NCBI GenBank assembly: GCA_964354375.1
Contig: CAYGZQ010000019.1
Location: forward strand, 1-43,499
Length of the DNA stretch: 43,499 nt
Direction of reading: 5' to 3'
DNA from: CAYGZQ01 sp964354375 [NCBI: uncultured Planctomycetota bacterium]
GTDB taxonomy: Bacteria; JAJVIF01; JAPKYR01
The notes below the pieces were generated by a model, which was not told the origin of the DNA, ran no database searches, and was given only the letters and a program-made list of their open reading frames with translations. A program made the translations under genes and the position numbers. Below are positions 1 through 8,932 of the stretch, one piece after another (positions within the stretch are counted from its first letter, which is position 1; every line of letters starts with the position of its first letter).

Positions 1-58
1 GGGGGGACTACAGGGGGGCTCTTAGTCGTCCCCCCCTTGGGGGGGACTACAGGGGGGG
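1..58. repeat. G-tract direct and inverted repeats at window edge
   Basis: A unit reading GGGGGACTACAGGGGGG occurs at about 2-18 and again at about 41-57. Between them lies a run GTCCCCCCC TT GGGGGGGAC (28-47) that is a perfect inverted repeat. The second unit contains the stop codon of the secreted repeat protein (47-49) and encodes its last residues, so the repeat has shaped the C-terminus of that gene. It may belong to a longer array cut off by the window edge. No terminator-like T-run is visible for the minus-strand gene. Confidence 0.6.
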
Positions 59-2233
59 CATCAATATCGAGTACCAACCCACATCCAGCCCGTACCCCCA
101 GAACCTCGGTCCCCGCTCCTGACGCCATTCCGAGTTGTCGGCGAACGGAATCCGAACCAGCGCAGCCGCAGCTTCCGCATCGGCGGGATCTCTCTCGCCA
201 TATGAATCGAGGCCTCCCGTGTCGAGGAAAACGCCCACGCAGGCCATCATGTCCCGAAACGTATAGAAGCGCTCGTAATAGGTCGTTGAGTCGCCGAACG
301 AGAACGCGGTCGCGCTCGGCGGGTTTCGGTCGGCGATGTACGTGTCGTCGCCCAGCCTGTCCCAGAAGAGCGTAAGGCAGTTCAGATCGGAAGAGCCCGC
401 GGCCAGGTTGGGAAGGAAGTACTCATCGTTCCCGGACCCGTCGATGAAGACGGCCAGGGACGCGTCGCGCGCATGTCCCTGGATCTGTCGTTCGACATCC
501 TCGTTCCCGACGTTGTACTTGTCGTCACCTGCGAAATCGACGAGGCTCCCGATCGCGAAATGGGGCGCGGACCCGCATGAATACTGCTCATTGCGGTATG
601 TGTCGTTGCCGGCGCGATCCTCAAGGCAGCCGAGCGACCACCAGTAACCCGCGCCCTGGCTGTAAACGCTTCCCGTGTAGCTGTCGTCGCCTCCACCCTC
701 GATCAAAAGCCCCACTCCGCCGCCCAGCGAGTGTCCGTCCCCGAAATCCGCCCGCCGTCCGAATCCGGTCCCCTGTGCGAAATTGCAGGTCCGCCCCTCG
801 AATACCTCGGAAACGTGCCCCTCCGGATCGGCGAAATAGATGTCATCCCCCGTCACATCGAGCAGAATCCCCATGCCGTATGTCGAGCCGAAAGCCTGTG
901 ACTGCTCGATGCAGTCGTATCGGTCGTTCCCTTCAAGATCGATCAGCATTCCCACCCCTGCGTGGGCAGCACCCTGCGACCAGATGCGGGACTTGTAGGT
1001 GTCATCGCCCATGTAATCGACGACGATGCCGGTGCCGTACCATGCGGACGCGATGCCGGATTCGTCGCAAATATACTTGTCGTTTCCTCCAAGATCGAAA
1101 ATCGCGCCGATCCCGTGATTCCCGCACCCAAGCGACGCGACAAGATCGCCGGAGTCGTACGTGTCATCGCCCCCGAGGTCGACGACAATCCCGATCGGCT
1201 CGTCCATTGAGCGCGGAACGGCAGTTTTCCCCAGATACGTATCATCGCCCCCCAGATTGACCACAAACGAGAAATTGCCCTCGACCCTGTCGTTTCCGGG
1301 ACCGAAAATGCCGGCCTTTCCCAGGGGAGTCCTGATTTCACAGTATGAGAAGTTGCCGAATTCGGGCTGTGCTGCGGATGTCGCCGACTGGTATTCGACG
1401 ATCGCGCCGTGGACCATGCGCATGAATTCGTTCGAGCCGGTCGCGAAATATTGCATGTCGAACTTGTCAAGGGCCTCGAAAGACTCGCGCGGCGAGATGG
1501 TCAGCTCCTCCTCGTCGTCGCCCTGCCAGGGCGCGCTTGCGAACGCGTAAAGGTCCTCCATCGGTATATCGCCGATGTCGCCGACATTGAAGTAATCCTT
1601 GTAGAAGCCTTCGTCGAAGGACTCCCGCAGCCACGGCGACGCCTCGATCCCGGCGATCATGATCCGCACCGCAAGCTTCCTCGCCGGTTCCGGAAGGGTT
1701 TTCCACATTATGAGGTCGCGGTCGTTTATGGGTGATGCGATGCCGCTCTCCGCGCATTTCGCCAACACCGCATCAAAAGCGGCATCGGTACCGGCATCCT
1801 GGGGAATCCAGTCCGTCTCCCAGCCCGTCAGCCCGCCGTACTCCATTACCCTCGCCCCGTAGGCATCCAGCGTCCTGTATGCCGCGAATGTCGATGCGGC
1901 GAAATTCGCTGGATCGGCAAGCATCTCGTCGCTGATGCGCCCGCTGAACTGGGGCACGGACGTGATGTCGCGGAAGAGCATCTCGACGACTCGAAGGACG
2001 CAATCGGATCCCCGGAAATGCTCCATCTCTTCAGCGGTGTATCCGAGAGGCTTTCCAGCGTAGCCCACATTCTCCCTCACACGATCCCAGATTTCGGCCG
2101 GGACGACAAGATCGGCCCGCGACGGCAGCGCCTGTTGCGGACTCTCCGAGGAGCTCCCCTGTGCCAGGACCCCGCCCGGCGCGGAAATGACGACAAGAAT
2201 AAGTACCACCATGAACGGAACCAGGTTTTTCAT
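47..2233 (-). CDS. Secreted GxDxY-repeat protein (probable parallel beta-helix)
   Basis: The 728-residue product begins with a Sec signal peptide (MKNLVPFMVVLILVVISAPGGVLAQ, cleavage after about residue 25). The first 280 residues are mixed helical sequence that I do not recognise. From about residue 320 to 690 there are about a dozen imperfect units of 30-40 residues, each with a turn such as GGDDTY, GGNDKY, EGNDRY or AGDDKY, spaced by 'GxGxxxDxxG' strands. Repeated acidic turns of this kind usually form a right-handed beta-solenoid and may bind calcium, as RTX repeats do, but this is inference and the RTX nonapeptide itself is not present. The ATG has a purine-rich AAAGGGG Shine-Dalgarno 6 nt upstream. 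Function unknown; an exported or cell-surface structural role is most likely. Confidence 0.85.
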   Translation of the reverse strand: MKNLVPFMVVLILVVISAPGGVLAQGSSSESPQQALPSRADLVVPAEIWDRVRENVGYAGKPLGYTAEEMEHFRGSDCVLRVVEMLFRDITSVPQFSGRISDEMLADPANFAASTFAAYRTLDAYGARVMEYGGLTGWETDWIPQDAGTDAAFDAVLAKCAESGIASPINDRDLIMWKTLPEPARKLAVRIMIAGIEASPWLRESFDEGFYKDYFNVGDIGDIPMEDLYAFASAPWQGDDEEELTISPRESFEALDKFDMQYFATGSNEFMRMVHGAIVEYQSATSAAQPEFGNFSYCEIRTPLGKAGIFGPGNDRVEGNFSFVVNLGGDDTYLGKTAVPRSMDEPIGIVVDLGGDDTYDSGDLVASLGCGNHGIGAIFDLGGNDKYICDESGIASAWYGTGIVVDYMGDDTYKSRIWSQGAAHAGVGMLIDLEGNDRYDCIEQSQAFGSTYGMGILLDVTGDDIYFADPEGHVSEVFEGRTCNFAQGTGFGRRADFGDGHSLGGGVGLLIEGGGDDSYTGSVYSQGAGYWWSLGCLEDRAGNDTYRNEQYSCGSAPHFAIGSLVDFAGDDKYNVGNEDVERQIQGHARDASLAVFIDGSGNDEYFLPNLAAGSSDLNCLTLFWDRLGDDTYIADRNPPSATAFSFGDSTTYYERFYTFRDMMACVGVFLDTGGLDSYGERDPADAEAAAALVRIPFADNSEWRQERGPRFWGYGLDVGWYSILMPPL

Positions 2234-2258
2234 CGGTTTCCCCTTTCTGAGGACCGCT

Positions 2259-2267
2259 ATATTAGCA
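2259..2267 (-). promoter_or_regulatory. Extended -10 promoter element of the GxDxY-repeat gene
   Basis: On the minus strand the sequence TGC-TAATAT forms an extended -10 (TGn plus a TATAAT-like hexamer) 25 nt upstream of the ATG. This leaves room for the AAAGGGG ribosome binding site. No good -35 hexamer is visible, as expected for extended -10 promoters. Confidence 0.45.
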
Positions 2268-2329
2268 CAGATGAGGGCCGTCGCAGGTGAGAACGGGCTG
2301 GTGCGCTCGGCGCAGATATCTACCCGGTG

Positions 2330-3190
2330 TCAGGTGGAGCTGTCGCGGTATTTCCTCAGGACGGTGCCGGCGAGAATGGCCTTCGACGCCTCGCGCCTGA
2401 CGCCCAGCTCCGGGTCGCCCTGGCTCAATGCCCCCAGGCACAGCCGCGCGCGAAGGCCCCCGATCTGGCCGATGGCCCAGACGATATCGCGTCGCAGGAA
2501 CTCGTCGCTTACCTCGATGAGCGCCGTCAGTGGGCCCACTCCCCGCTCGTCGCCCATTTTCCCAAGCGCCCAAACGCAGGCGGACCTGATCATGTCCTCA
2601 TCCACCGTCAGCCCGGCGACCAGCCCTCGAAACGCCTCTTCGCCGCCGATCTGCGCCAGCGCTCCCGCCGCGGAGAGTGCGATGGGCGGATCGACTCTCA
2701 TCATTTCGATCAGGGGGCGGACGCTCACCGGGGAACCGATCATCCCGATCGCCTGCACTGCCACCATTTGCAGCTCGGAATCGTGAGAGTTGGCGACGAT
2801 GTCCAGAAGGGAATCCACCGCAGCAGGGGCTCTCAGCAGCCCCAGCGAATGGACCGCCTCAAGGCGGATGGCTGCTCGGTCCGAGTGCCCGAACCATTTT
2901 CCCGGCTCATCCACAAGCGTTATGAGCAGGTCGGCGGCGGGCTCAAGCTCAAGCAGTCCCACGGCCCGCGCTACGCCCAGCGCCAGGTCCGGAGGGGGAT
3001 CGTCCAGAAACGTCTCGAAAGCCTCGCGAAGATCGCCAGGGGGGACACTCCTGAGAAGTTCCAGAGTGCGGTCGAAATCGCCTCCCTCGGGACACCTCAA
3101 CCCTTCGGTAACCGACCGAAGAAACTCATCCTGCTTTATGTCGGGCATAGGACTGAGGGAAATCATTGCACAAGGAAGGTCCGCGGGCAA
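2330..3190 (-). CDS. HEAT-repeat protein
   Basis: The 286-residue protein consists almost wholly of about seven HEAT or PBS-lyase-like helical repeats of about 31 residues, with the usual pattern 'VRPLIEMM...ALSAAGALAQIGGEEA' and 'VWALGKMGDERGVGPLTALI'. Such solenoids are protein-interaction scaffolds; no catalytic domain is attached. The start is uncertain. The TTG used here has GGAG 8 nt upstream, whereas the in-frame ATGs at 3166 and 3148 lack a Shine-Dalgarno. The terminator of the preceding gene lies just upstream. The following secreted repeat gene is 96 nt downstream in the same direction with its own promoter-like -10. Substrate or partner unknown. Confidence 0.85.
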   Translation of the reverse strand: MPADLPCAMISLSPMPDIKQDEFLRSVTEGLRCPEGGDFDRTLELLRSVPPGDLREAFETFLDDPPPDLALGVARAVGLLELEPAADLLITLVDEPGKWFGHSDRAAIRLEAVHSLGLLRAPAAVDSLLDIVANSHDSELQMVAVQAIGMIGSPVSVRPLIEMMRVDPPIALSAAGALAQIGGEEAFRGLVAGLTVDEDMIRSACVWALGKMGDERGVGPLTALIEVSDEFLRRDIVWAIGQIGGLRARLCLGALSQGDPELGVRREASKAILAGTVLRKYRDSST

Positions 3191-3212
3191 GAGGCCTGCT
3201 CCGTGGCTCAGA

Positions 3213-3242
3213 CAAAAGAAGAGGGGCCGCTTGCACGGCCCC
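3213..3242 (-). terminator. Rho-independent terminator after the 847-aa lipoprotein gene
   Basis: Read on the minus strand, GGGGCCG-(6-nt loop)-CGGCCCC forms a perfect 7-bp GC stem followed by TCTTCTTTTG. It lies 45 nt beyond the stop codon at 3287 and separates that lipoprotein from the HEAT-repeat gene. Confidence 0.8.
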
Positions 3243-3286
3243 CGGTGATCCTTCGATCTCGCATTTATTGAAGTGTGACCTGTCTG

Positions 3287-5830
3287 TCAGTAAACAAGGA
3301 CCGCCACTTCGTCGATCGCGACAACCATGGCGTCAGGATGGTCTCCGGCGAGTGCAATCGCAGGTATGTTCTCCTTGTCATCGCCGACAATCGCGGACAT
3401 ATCGAATCCTGAAAGGTACCAGCCTACCCAGGTTGAGTTGCCGGACCGGAAATTGTTGTCCTGCGACGTCGTGATGCTGTACTCGGTTCGAAGAGCGGAG
3501 CTGTCGTCGTCGGGATAACCGTGACCGTACGCTACGGAGACTTTCGGATGGTATCCCTCAGCTTTGGCGGTTGCGTCGGGCGGCAGAGAATCGAACCAAC
3601 CGACCTGGTAGCCGTTGTAAGTGTTCATGCCCATGTACTTGTGCAGGAACTCAATGTAAACCTCTGAGGCCCCGGAAATCTCCGGGATTGCCGGCGTCGT
3701 CATGATGACCCACAAGCTGGAGTAGGGCGGGACCAGCCCATAAGTCTTGACACCCCAGACTCCGGCATAGGAGGCATCCACAGTCGACCGCACGAACCTG
3801 AGGCTGTAGGAGTTCTCGGCCAGCAGATTCCACTTCCCCAGGCCTTTCTCGAATCCCTGGTAGTACAGGAATCCGGACCGACTCGGCAACGATTCGTACT
3901 CATAGCTTCCGTCCTCGGCGTACGATGTTATCCAGGTCTCGATGGCGCCCCCGTCGGGCAGAATGCTCGTCACCGGTATCTTGTATTGCGTGTCGATACA
4001 CATCGTCAGAAACAATGATTCCACCAGCTTCCCATATATGTCATAGACCTTGGCATACACCTTGTAGTACTGCGCGTCGTCGACAGCGCTCCAGGAAACG
4101 TACAGGCTGTCGACCGGGGCCGCCTCCGCAGTGGTTCGACCCGTTGAGAGTTCTATGGAAACCGGTGGCGGCGGTAGCACCAGGATATCGGCGTTCTTGT
4201 TGTATGAGTAGTTCTCGGCGGGAGTGGTGACCGTTCCGCACCCATTTACACAGCCGATCCCGTAGTTGCCGATGGGAGCGTCGGCAAGATCGAAGTCGGC
4301 GGTGATCGTGTTCGTGTCGACGTAGGTTACGTTCGTGCCGTAAATCTTGAAGTTCTCGTCTCCCGAGGCCTCCCCGCCCGCGTCTGCCTGTTCGAGCCAC
4401 ACTCCAAGCTCGGTTCCGTCAATGAAATCCTCGCCGCTGATCACCACGTCCACGATGACGGAGTTTTTGCCCGCCTGGTTGGTGCTCATCCCGCTCAGGA
4501 ATGCCTTGGGACAATTCGCCACGAATACCGGCACCCGCACGTACGAGGCAAGCGGGTCTTCCGGCACCTCCGCATCGAATCCCTGGTCATAGCTCGAAGG
4601 ATTCGCGCTTTCGATCTCGATCCAGACCGTCGCATCTCCGGACGTGCTCGGTACGGCGCCGGGGATCTCAATGGTCGCTACCGAAGTGGAGGCCAGGAAA
4701 CCCGAGTTCCATTCCACCTCCGTTGACAGGAACTCCACCGCGCCTCCGGGAACAAGCGGCTCGTCGCTCCAGATAGTGAATTTGGTCACCTCGCCCGGCA
4801 CGCCCTTGGGATTAGTCAGGAATCCCCAGTCGAACACATCTATGTCGAACGACAGGGTTCCGCCCGCATCATCCGCAGTATGGTATACGCGCGAGTTATC
4901 GGTGACGAAGATGTGCTGGGGATATTGCGCGTTGGCTTCACGAGGGAAGTCCTTGAGCGGGTCCGACGGGGGCTGCACATCGGGCGCTGCCCAGTTTGCC
5001 AGCACTGCGTAATTGAACATGAAAACGATCTGGCCCTGGACCTTCGGGAAAAGCAGTTCGTAGTCGCGAGCGCAGGTCGCCCCGGCCGGGAACAATCCTC
5101 GGCCATGTGCGTAGTCCGAGTCCTCCAGCCAGTCGTGGAGCGATTCGGCCGGGCCGAGCCCCAGCGCGAAGTACTTGTCGGGATTTAATGTGGCGCCGGC
5201 CACGAAACCGGAGTTCTCGCTCGATTCGCTGGTTCCCCAGAAACCGGGCTCATAGCCGAAGACATTCCCGGTGAGGAACTCGGAGGGATTCATCCATCGC
5301 GTGTAGCCGTCCGGATTGCACAGAGTGGGATCGACTGCCGGGTTGGCGTACGTGAGATGGTGGTTCGCCGGAGATGTCATCGATGCCTCGGTCAGCAGAA
5401 TCCCGCAGACATCGAATCCATCATACATATCCTGTCCCGGGAAGGGATGATGGAGGATCACCCTCACATCTACGCGACCCGTGTCGAGAAGCTGGGAATC
5501 GTCGAGAACCTTGACGCTCATGTTCGATATCGAGCCGGCCGGCGGCTGCAGGAACGTGACGACGTTCCATGCAAACGCAGGGCCGCGCAGGGGCATCGCG
5601 TCGATTGTGTGACTGCCCCCGTCATACACGACCTTGTAGTAGCCCCATAGGCAGGGCGGCGAGCCGGTCATCTGCCCTGACGGGCGCTTGACCGTCTCGT
5701 CCGTCAGAGTCTGCTCCGCCCCAGGTATCGGTTGGGGGGTCACCGGACTCTTCCCTTCCTCATGGCACCCAAGGAACAGGAGGAATATCTCGAAAAGTAT
5801 GATAGCCGCGATGGCGATTCGAATTCGCAT
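3287..5830 (-). CDS. Large lipoprotein with an N-terminal LWGYY module
   Basis: The start is placed at the ATG giving MRIRIAIAAI, with GGAG 9 nt upstream; a GTG nine codons earlier lacks a Shine-Dalgarno. The product (847 aa) has a lipoprotein signal with lipobox LFLG-C22. After a short linker comes a module of about 320 residues starting 'LWGYYKVVYDGG' and holding 'NPDGYTRWMNPSEF' and 'ATLNPDKYFALGLGP'. It aligns along its length with the N-terminal part of the lipoprotein at 17550-20717. A middle part of beta-sandwich character and a fibronectin-like segment ('STGRTTAEAAPVDSLYVSWSAVDDAQYYKVYAK') follow. The C-terminal 200 residues ('YYQGFEKGLGKWNL...') resemble a carbohydrate- or MAM-like jellyroll. 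Presumably anchored in the outer membrane; substrate unknown. Confidence 0.8.
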   Translation of the reverse strand: MRIRIAIAAIILFEIFLLFLGCHEEGKSPVTPQPIPGAEQTLTDETVKRPSGQMTGSPPCLWGYYKVVYDGGSHTIDAMPLRGPAFAWNVVTFLQPPAGSISNMSVKVLDDSQLLDTGRVDVRVILHHPFPGQDMYDGFDVCGILLTEASMTSPANHHLTYANPAVDPTLCNPDGYTRWMNPSEFLTGNVFGYEPGFWGTSESSENSGFVAGATLNPDKYFALGLGPAESLHDWLEDSDYAHGRGLFPAGATCARDYELLFPKVQGQIVFMFNYAVLANWAAPDVQPPSDPLKDFPREANAQYPQHIFVTDNSRVYHTADDAGGTLSFDIDVFDWGFLTNPKGVPGEVTKFTIWSDEPLVPGGAVEFLSTEVEWNSGFLASTSVATIEIPGAVPSTSGDATVWIEIESANPSSYDQGFDAEVPEDPLASYVRVPVFVANCPKAFLSGMSTNQAGKNSVIVDVVISGEDFIDGTELGVWLEQADAGGEASGDENFKIYGTNVTYVDTNTITADFDLADAPIGNYGIGCVNGCGTVTTPAENYSYNKNADILVLPPPPVSIELSTGRTTAEAAPVDSLYVSWSAVDDAQYYKVYAKVYDIYGKLVESLFLTMCIDTQYKIPVTSILPDGGAIETWITSYAEDGSYEYESLPSRSGFLYYQGFEKGLGKWNLLAENSYSLRFVRSTVDASYAGVWGVKTYGLVPPYSSLWVIMTTPAIPEISGASEVYIEFLHKYMGMNTYNGYQVGWFDSLPPDATAKAEGYHPKVSVAYGHGYPDDDSSALRTEYSITTSQDNNFRSGNSTWVGWYLSGFDMSAIVGDDKENIPAIALAGDHPDAMVVAIDEVAVLVY

Positions 5831-6038
5831 GATGGATCGCTCCAGGATGGACAGCACTCAAAGCTGCTCAGAATATTGTCTTGAAGACCGGGTCGGCGGT
5901 TATATATGCACTGCAAAGGGGCTTTATATCGGGGCAGTTTCGTGGAAAAGCCTCGCTCGCGTGAAACGTCGACGAGAACGGGAGAGACCCTTAAGGAGTC
6001 TTCAGTCTCGCTGGGGGCGGGGGGGGATACCGAATGTC

Positions 6039-6104
6039 AGATTCCGGATTCGGGTTGGTCAGATTCCGGATTCGGGTTGGTCAGCTCCTGGATTCGGGCT
6101 GATC
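6039..6104. repeat. 22-bp tandem repeat, three copies, at the end of the second corC gene
   Basis: Two identical 22-bp copies (6039-6060, 6061-6082; core GATTCCGGATTCGGGTTGG) are followed by a third, diverged copy (6083-6104). The third copy encodes the last residues of the CorC-like protein (QPESRS) and the stop codon lies at the junction of copies 2 and 3. Because 22 is not a multiple of three, expansion would change the frame at the C-terminus. Confidence 0.85.
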
Positions 6105-7355
6105 GGTTTGCCTGGCGACGATGCGCGTGATCCTGTGCCGTAGCACATGTGTTGCGGTCAGGGTCCAGCCGTCAAGGGCGACGCTTTCGCCGGGCTGGGG
6201 CACATGTCCCAGGAGGTGCAAGAGCAGACCCGCGGCAGTGTCGTACTCGCCCTCGGGCAGTTTCACTTTGAGCCGGTCTGCGAGTTTCGCGGCAGGATAG
6301 ATGCCGAACAGGACGAGGCTCCCCTTGACCCATTCCGCGTCGGGAGTGTCGCGATCGTATTCGTCGTAGATCTCGCCAAGAATCTCCTCAAGCAGGTCCT
6401 CGAGAGTGACAAGCCCGGTGATCGTGCCGAACTCGTTCACGGCCAGGGCGATCTGATCTCCCGTGGATCGGAATTCGCTGAGAAGGTCCAGGATTCGCTT
6501 GGTCTCGGGCACGAACACTATCGGACGAAGGTGGGCGTCCACCGGCTCGTCGAGACGCCCTTCCTGCTGCAGCCTGAGGATGTCTTTGACCGCAAGGAAA
6601 CCGGGTGAATCGTCCCCCGCCCGGCTTACCACGGGAACTCTCGAGTAACCCGTGGCGTTCGCCACTGAAAGGGCTTTTCTGAGCGTGTCTCCTGAAATGA
6701 GAGTTGCGATATCGGCGCGCGGGGTCATGACATCTCCCACCGTCATGTCGGCGAATTTGAAGACCTTCACTGCGCGCTCTCCCTCCGATGTGCGGATGCC
6801 GCCCTGGCGTGCGCTCAGGTCGATCATGTGGATAAGCTGGCTCTCGGTGATGACATCGCCTTTCCCCGAGTGAAATATGTGATCGATGTTAAGGATTTTT
6901 GAGGGGAGGAAAGTGAGGAGCCAGATCGCAGGCGCAAGAATCCGGGCCGAAATCTCAAGGAGCCCGGCGGCTCGGAGGCTGTTGCGAGTCGGGTTTGAGA
7001 GGGAGAGGGTTTTGGGCGTGATCTCGGCCGTGACGAGAACGATGATGTCGACCAGTATGGTGGCAACGGCAAGGTTCACGCCCCAGGCGCTGTGGAACAT
7101 CGCGTGTGCGCCGACGGCCGAAAGAGTTATGATGCAGATATTGGTGCCGATCAGGGTGGTTCCAAAAAATCTGCGGGGATTTTCGCGGAAGGCTTCCACC
7201 AGTTTGGCTCGCCGGTCGCCTTCGCGGCTGAGATGATGCAGAAGCACGCGCTGAGCGGCGATGGTCGCGCTTTCGGCGAACGCGAAGAAATACGCCGCAG
7301 CGAGGAAGACGATAAAAATGGCAATCAGGGCCGAGCTGTAGGCTATCTCGACGAT
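6081..7355 (-). CDS. CorC/HlyC (CNNM) membrane protein, second copy; probable non-AUG start
   Basis: Hemolysin-C/CorC family: CNNM transmembrane domain, two CBS domains (roughly residues 210-330) and a C-terminal CorC_HlyC FAD-like domain. The family is linked to Mg2+/Co2+ efflux or resistance. The only standard start in frame is a GTG at 7247, which would delete the first transmembrane helix. The frame stays open upstream and encodes 'SALIAIFIVFLAAAYFFAFAESATIAAQR', the expected CNNM opening (compare S-A-F-F-x-x-x-E-T-A). A stop codon lies at about 7370 and no ATG/GTG/TTG lies between. I place the start at ATC (7353-7355), 6 nt after GGGAG; GTC 7352 and ATA 7346 are alternatives. The start overlaps the end of the upstream paralogue by 13 nt, so translation is probably coupled. 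Length about 424 aa. Confidence 0.75.
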   Translation of the reverse strand: MVEIAYSSALIAIFIVFLAAAYFFAFAESATIAAQRVLLHHLSREGDRRAKLVEAFRENPRRFFGTTLIGTNICIITLSAVGAHAMFHSAWGVNLAVATILVDIIVLVTAEITPKTLSLSNPTRNSLRAAGLLEISARILAPAIWLLTFLPSKILNIDHIFHSGKGDVITESQLIHMIDLSARQGGIRTSEGERAVKVFKFADMTVGDVMTPRADIATLISGDTLRKALSVANATGYSRVPVVSRAGDDSPGFLAVKDILRLQQEGRLDEPVDAHLRPIVFVPETKRILDLLSEFRSTGDQIALAVNEFGTITGLVTLEDLLEEILGEIYDEYDRDTPDAEWVKGSLVLFGIYPAAKLADRLKVKLPEGEYDTAAGLLLHLLGHVPQPGESVALDGWTLTATHVLRHRITRIVARQTDQPESRS

Positions 7356-8755
7356 GTCGATCTCCCGTTACCGCTTGCGGTCGATTTCTCGCCCGCCGCA
7401 CTTTCGCTCCGACCGCCCCGCTCCAGACGCACATGCACCCTGCCGATCCGGTTGTCCTCAAGTTCGAGAATCTTGAACTTTACGAGCGCGACCGAAGACG
7501 GATCCTCCAGGTGCTCCCCGTTTGTCTCCCGAGACACCGCCTTGATCGGTATGGTCTCGCCGATCCTGGGCACTCGTCCCAGCACCTGGTACAGAAGCCC
7601 GCCCAGGGTCTCCACCCCGTCGAATTCGGGAAGCTCCACCCCCACTTCGTCATCGAAATCGTGAAGCCCCAGCTTGGCATGCACGACGAAGGTGCCGTCG
7701 TCATTCTTGGTGACGAGGCGCTCCAGCGGTTTGTCGTATTCGTCCTGGATGTCCCCGACGATCTCCTCCAGGATGTCCTCGATGGTGACCAGTCCGGCGG
7801 TGCCCCCGTATTCATCCATGACTATGGCGAGGTGGGCCTTGAGAGCCTGCATTTCCTCGAGCAGGCTTGACAGGTCCTTGGTTCCCGGCACGAAGAAGAC
7901 ATTGGGTCGGATCAGCTCGGCAAGGGTCATTTTTTCCAGGTCGCCTTTCTCGACATGCCCCAGCAGGTCCTTGGCGTAGAGGAGACCCTTGATATGGTCC
8001 TTGGAGCCCTCGAAGACCGGAATCCGGGAATGACCGTGCTCGACAATCAGTCTGAGAGCGTCCCTGATGCTGTCGCTGATCTCCAGCGCCACTATGTCAA
8101 CACGCGGCACCATTACCTCGCGGGCTGAAAGGTCCCCGAACTCGAAGATCGAGTGGATCATCTCCTTTTCCTGCTCCTCGATTATGCCTTCGTCTTCCCC
8201 AACCGACACCATCGTCATCAGGTCCTTCTCTGTGACCGTGGTGCTCCGGGGCTTTACCCATTCCCCCGTGAAGACCCGAATCACAAAGCGCGCCAGCCAT
8301 TCCATGATCGCTGCGAACGGGTGGATTATCCTCACAAGAGCATAGGCCACGGGAGCCAGGCCCATGGCATATCGCTCCGCGTTGGAAGCGAACAGGGCCT
8401 TGGGGACTATCTCGCAGAACATCACGAGGATGAGAACAAGCAGGGCTTCCCATGCGACCAGCGCCCACGGCGAAAGACGAAACGCCTCGTGACCGACCAG
8501 GGTCCAGAGAACCGCAAGCACCACGCTCGATGAGGTCTCCACCGTGAGCATGACCGCGATCAGCCTGGAGGGGACTCTGAGCAGCTCCTGCAGAAGGACC
8601 GCGCGGCGGTTGCCCTCGGATGCCTTCTCGCTCAGCCAGATCCGATTGAGGCTCAGCAACCCGGCTTCGAGCCCCGAGAACAAAAACACCAGACCGAAGC
8701 ACAGCAGCATGCCCAAGAGATGAGGTACAAACGCCGTGAGGGGTATGCTATCCAT
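7343..8755 (-). CDS. CorC/HlyC (CNNM) membrane protein, first copy
   Basis: 470-residue paralogue of the next gene. It has an N-terminal CNNM domain with about four membrane segments ('LLGMLLCFGLVFLFSGLEAGLLSLNR', 'VLILVMFCEIVPKALFASN'), paired CBS domains ('VMVPRVDIVALE', 'SRIPVFEG', 'LAIVMDEYGGTAGLVTIEDILEEIVGDI') and a C-terminal CorC_HlyC domain. Likely role: Mg2+/Co2+ homeostasis or transport, inner membrane. The start is the ATG at MDSIPLTAF; the longer ORF reading (MTCRPSHQ...) runs through a structured leader and lacks a ribosome binding site. The C-terminus overlaps the second copy. The two CNNM proteins may form a heteromer; this is inference from the overlap. Confidence 0.88.
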   Translation of the reverse strand: MDSIPLTAFVPHLLGMLLCFGLVFLFSGLEAGLLSLNRIWLSEKASEGNRRAVLLQELLRVPSRLIAVMLTVETSSSVVLAVLWTLVGHEAFRLSPWALVAWEALLVLILVMFCEIVPKALFASNAERYAMGLAPVAYALVRIIHPFAAIMEWLARFVIRVFTGEWVKPRSTTVTEKDLMTMVSVGEDEGIIEEQEKEMIHSIFEFGDLSAREVMVPRVDIVALEISDSIRDALRLIVEHGHSRIPVFEGSKDHIKGLLYAKDLLGHVEKGDLEKMTLAELIRPNVFFVPGTKDLSSLLEEMQALKAHLAIVMDEYGGTAGLVTIEDILEEIVGDIQDEYDKPLERLVTKNDDGTFVVHAKLGLHDFDDEVGVELPEFDGVETLGGLLYQVLGRVPRIGETIPIKAVSRETNGEHLEDPSSVALVKFKILELEDNRIGRVHVRLERGGRSESAAGEKSTASGNGRSTSSR

Positions 8756-8763
8756 CTTGTCCA

Positions 8764-8926
8764 GGGAGGGTCTCACCTCCCATGTCGGTTGGTGAGACGG
8801 CCGACACGTCATCGGCGTATAACCCCGTTGCGCGATCTTCCGCGCGTTTCGATATCATGTATGTGGGGTCCCCGAAACTACGGTGACTTGAGTCACTTTC
8901 CTCGTCGCCAGACATCTAGGTATCCT
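8764..8926 (-). promoter_or_regulatory. Structured 5' leader with mutually exclusive pairings upstream of corC
   Basis: Between the predicted transcription start (about 8926) and the corC ATG (8755) lies about 170 nt of leader RNA with several perfect pairings. (a) GTGACT/AGTCAC at 8883-8896. (b) GTTTCG/CGAAAC around 8840-8878. (c) TGTCGG (8801-8806) with CCGACA (8783-8788). (d) GTCTCACC (8791-8798) with GGTGAGAC (8770-8777). (e) GGGAGG (8776-8781) with CCTCCC (8764-8769). Pairings d and e share bases and cannot both form; c interlocks with d. Pairing e hides a GGAGG tract just before the start. This is the layout of a switching leader. I do not recognise a known riboswitch class in it. Confidence 0.45.
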
Positions 8927-8932
8927 GAGCAT

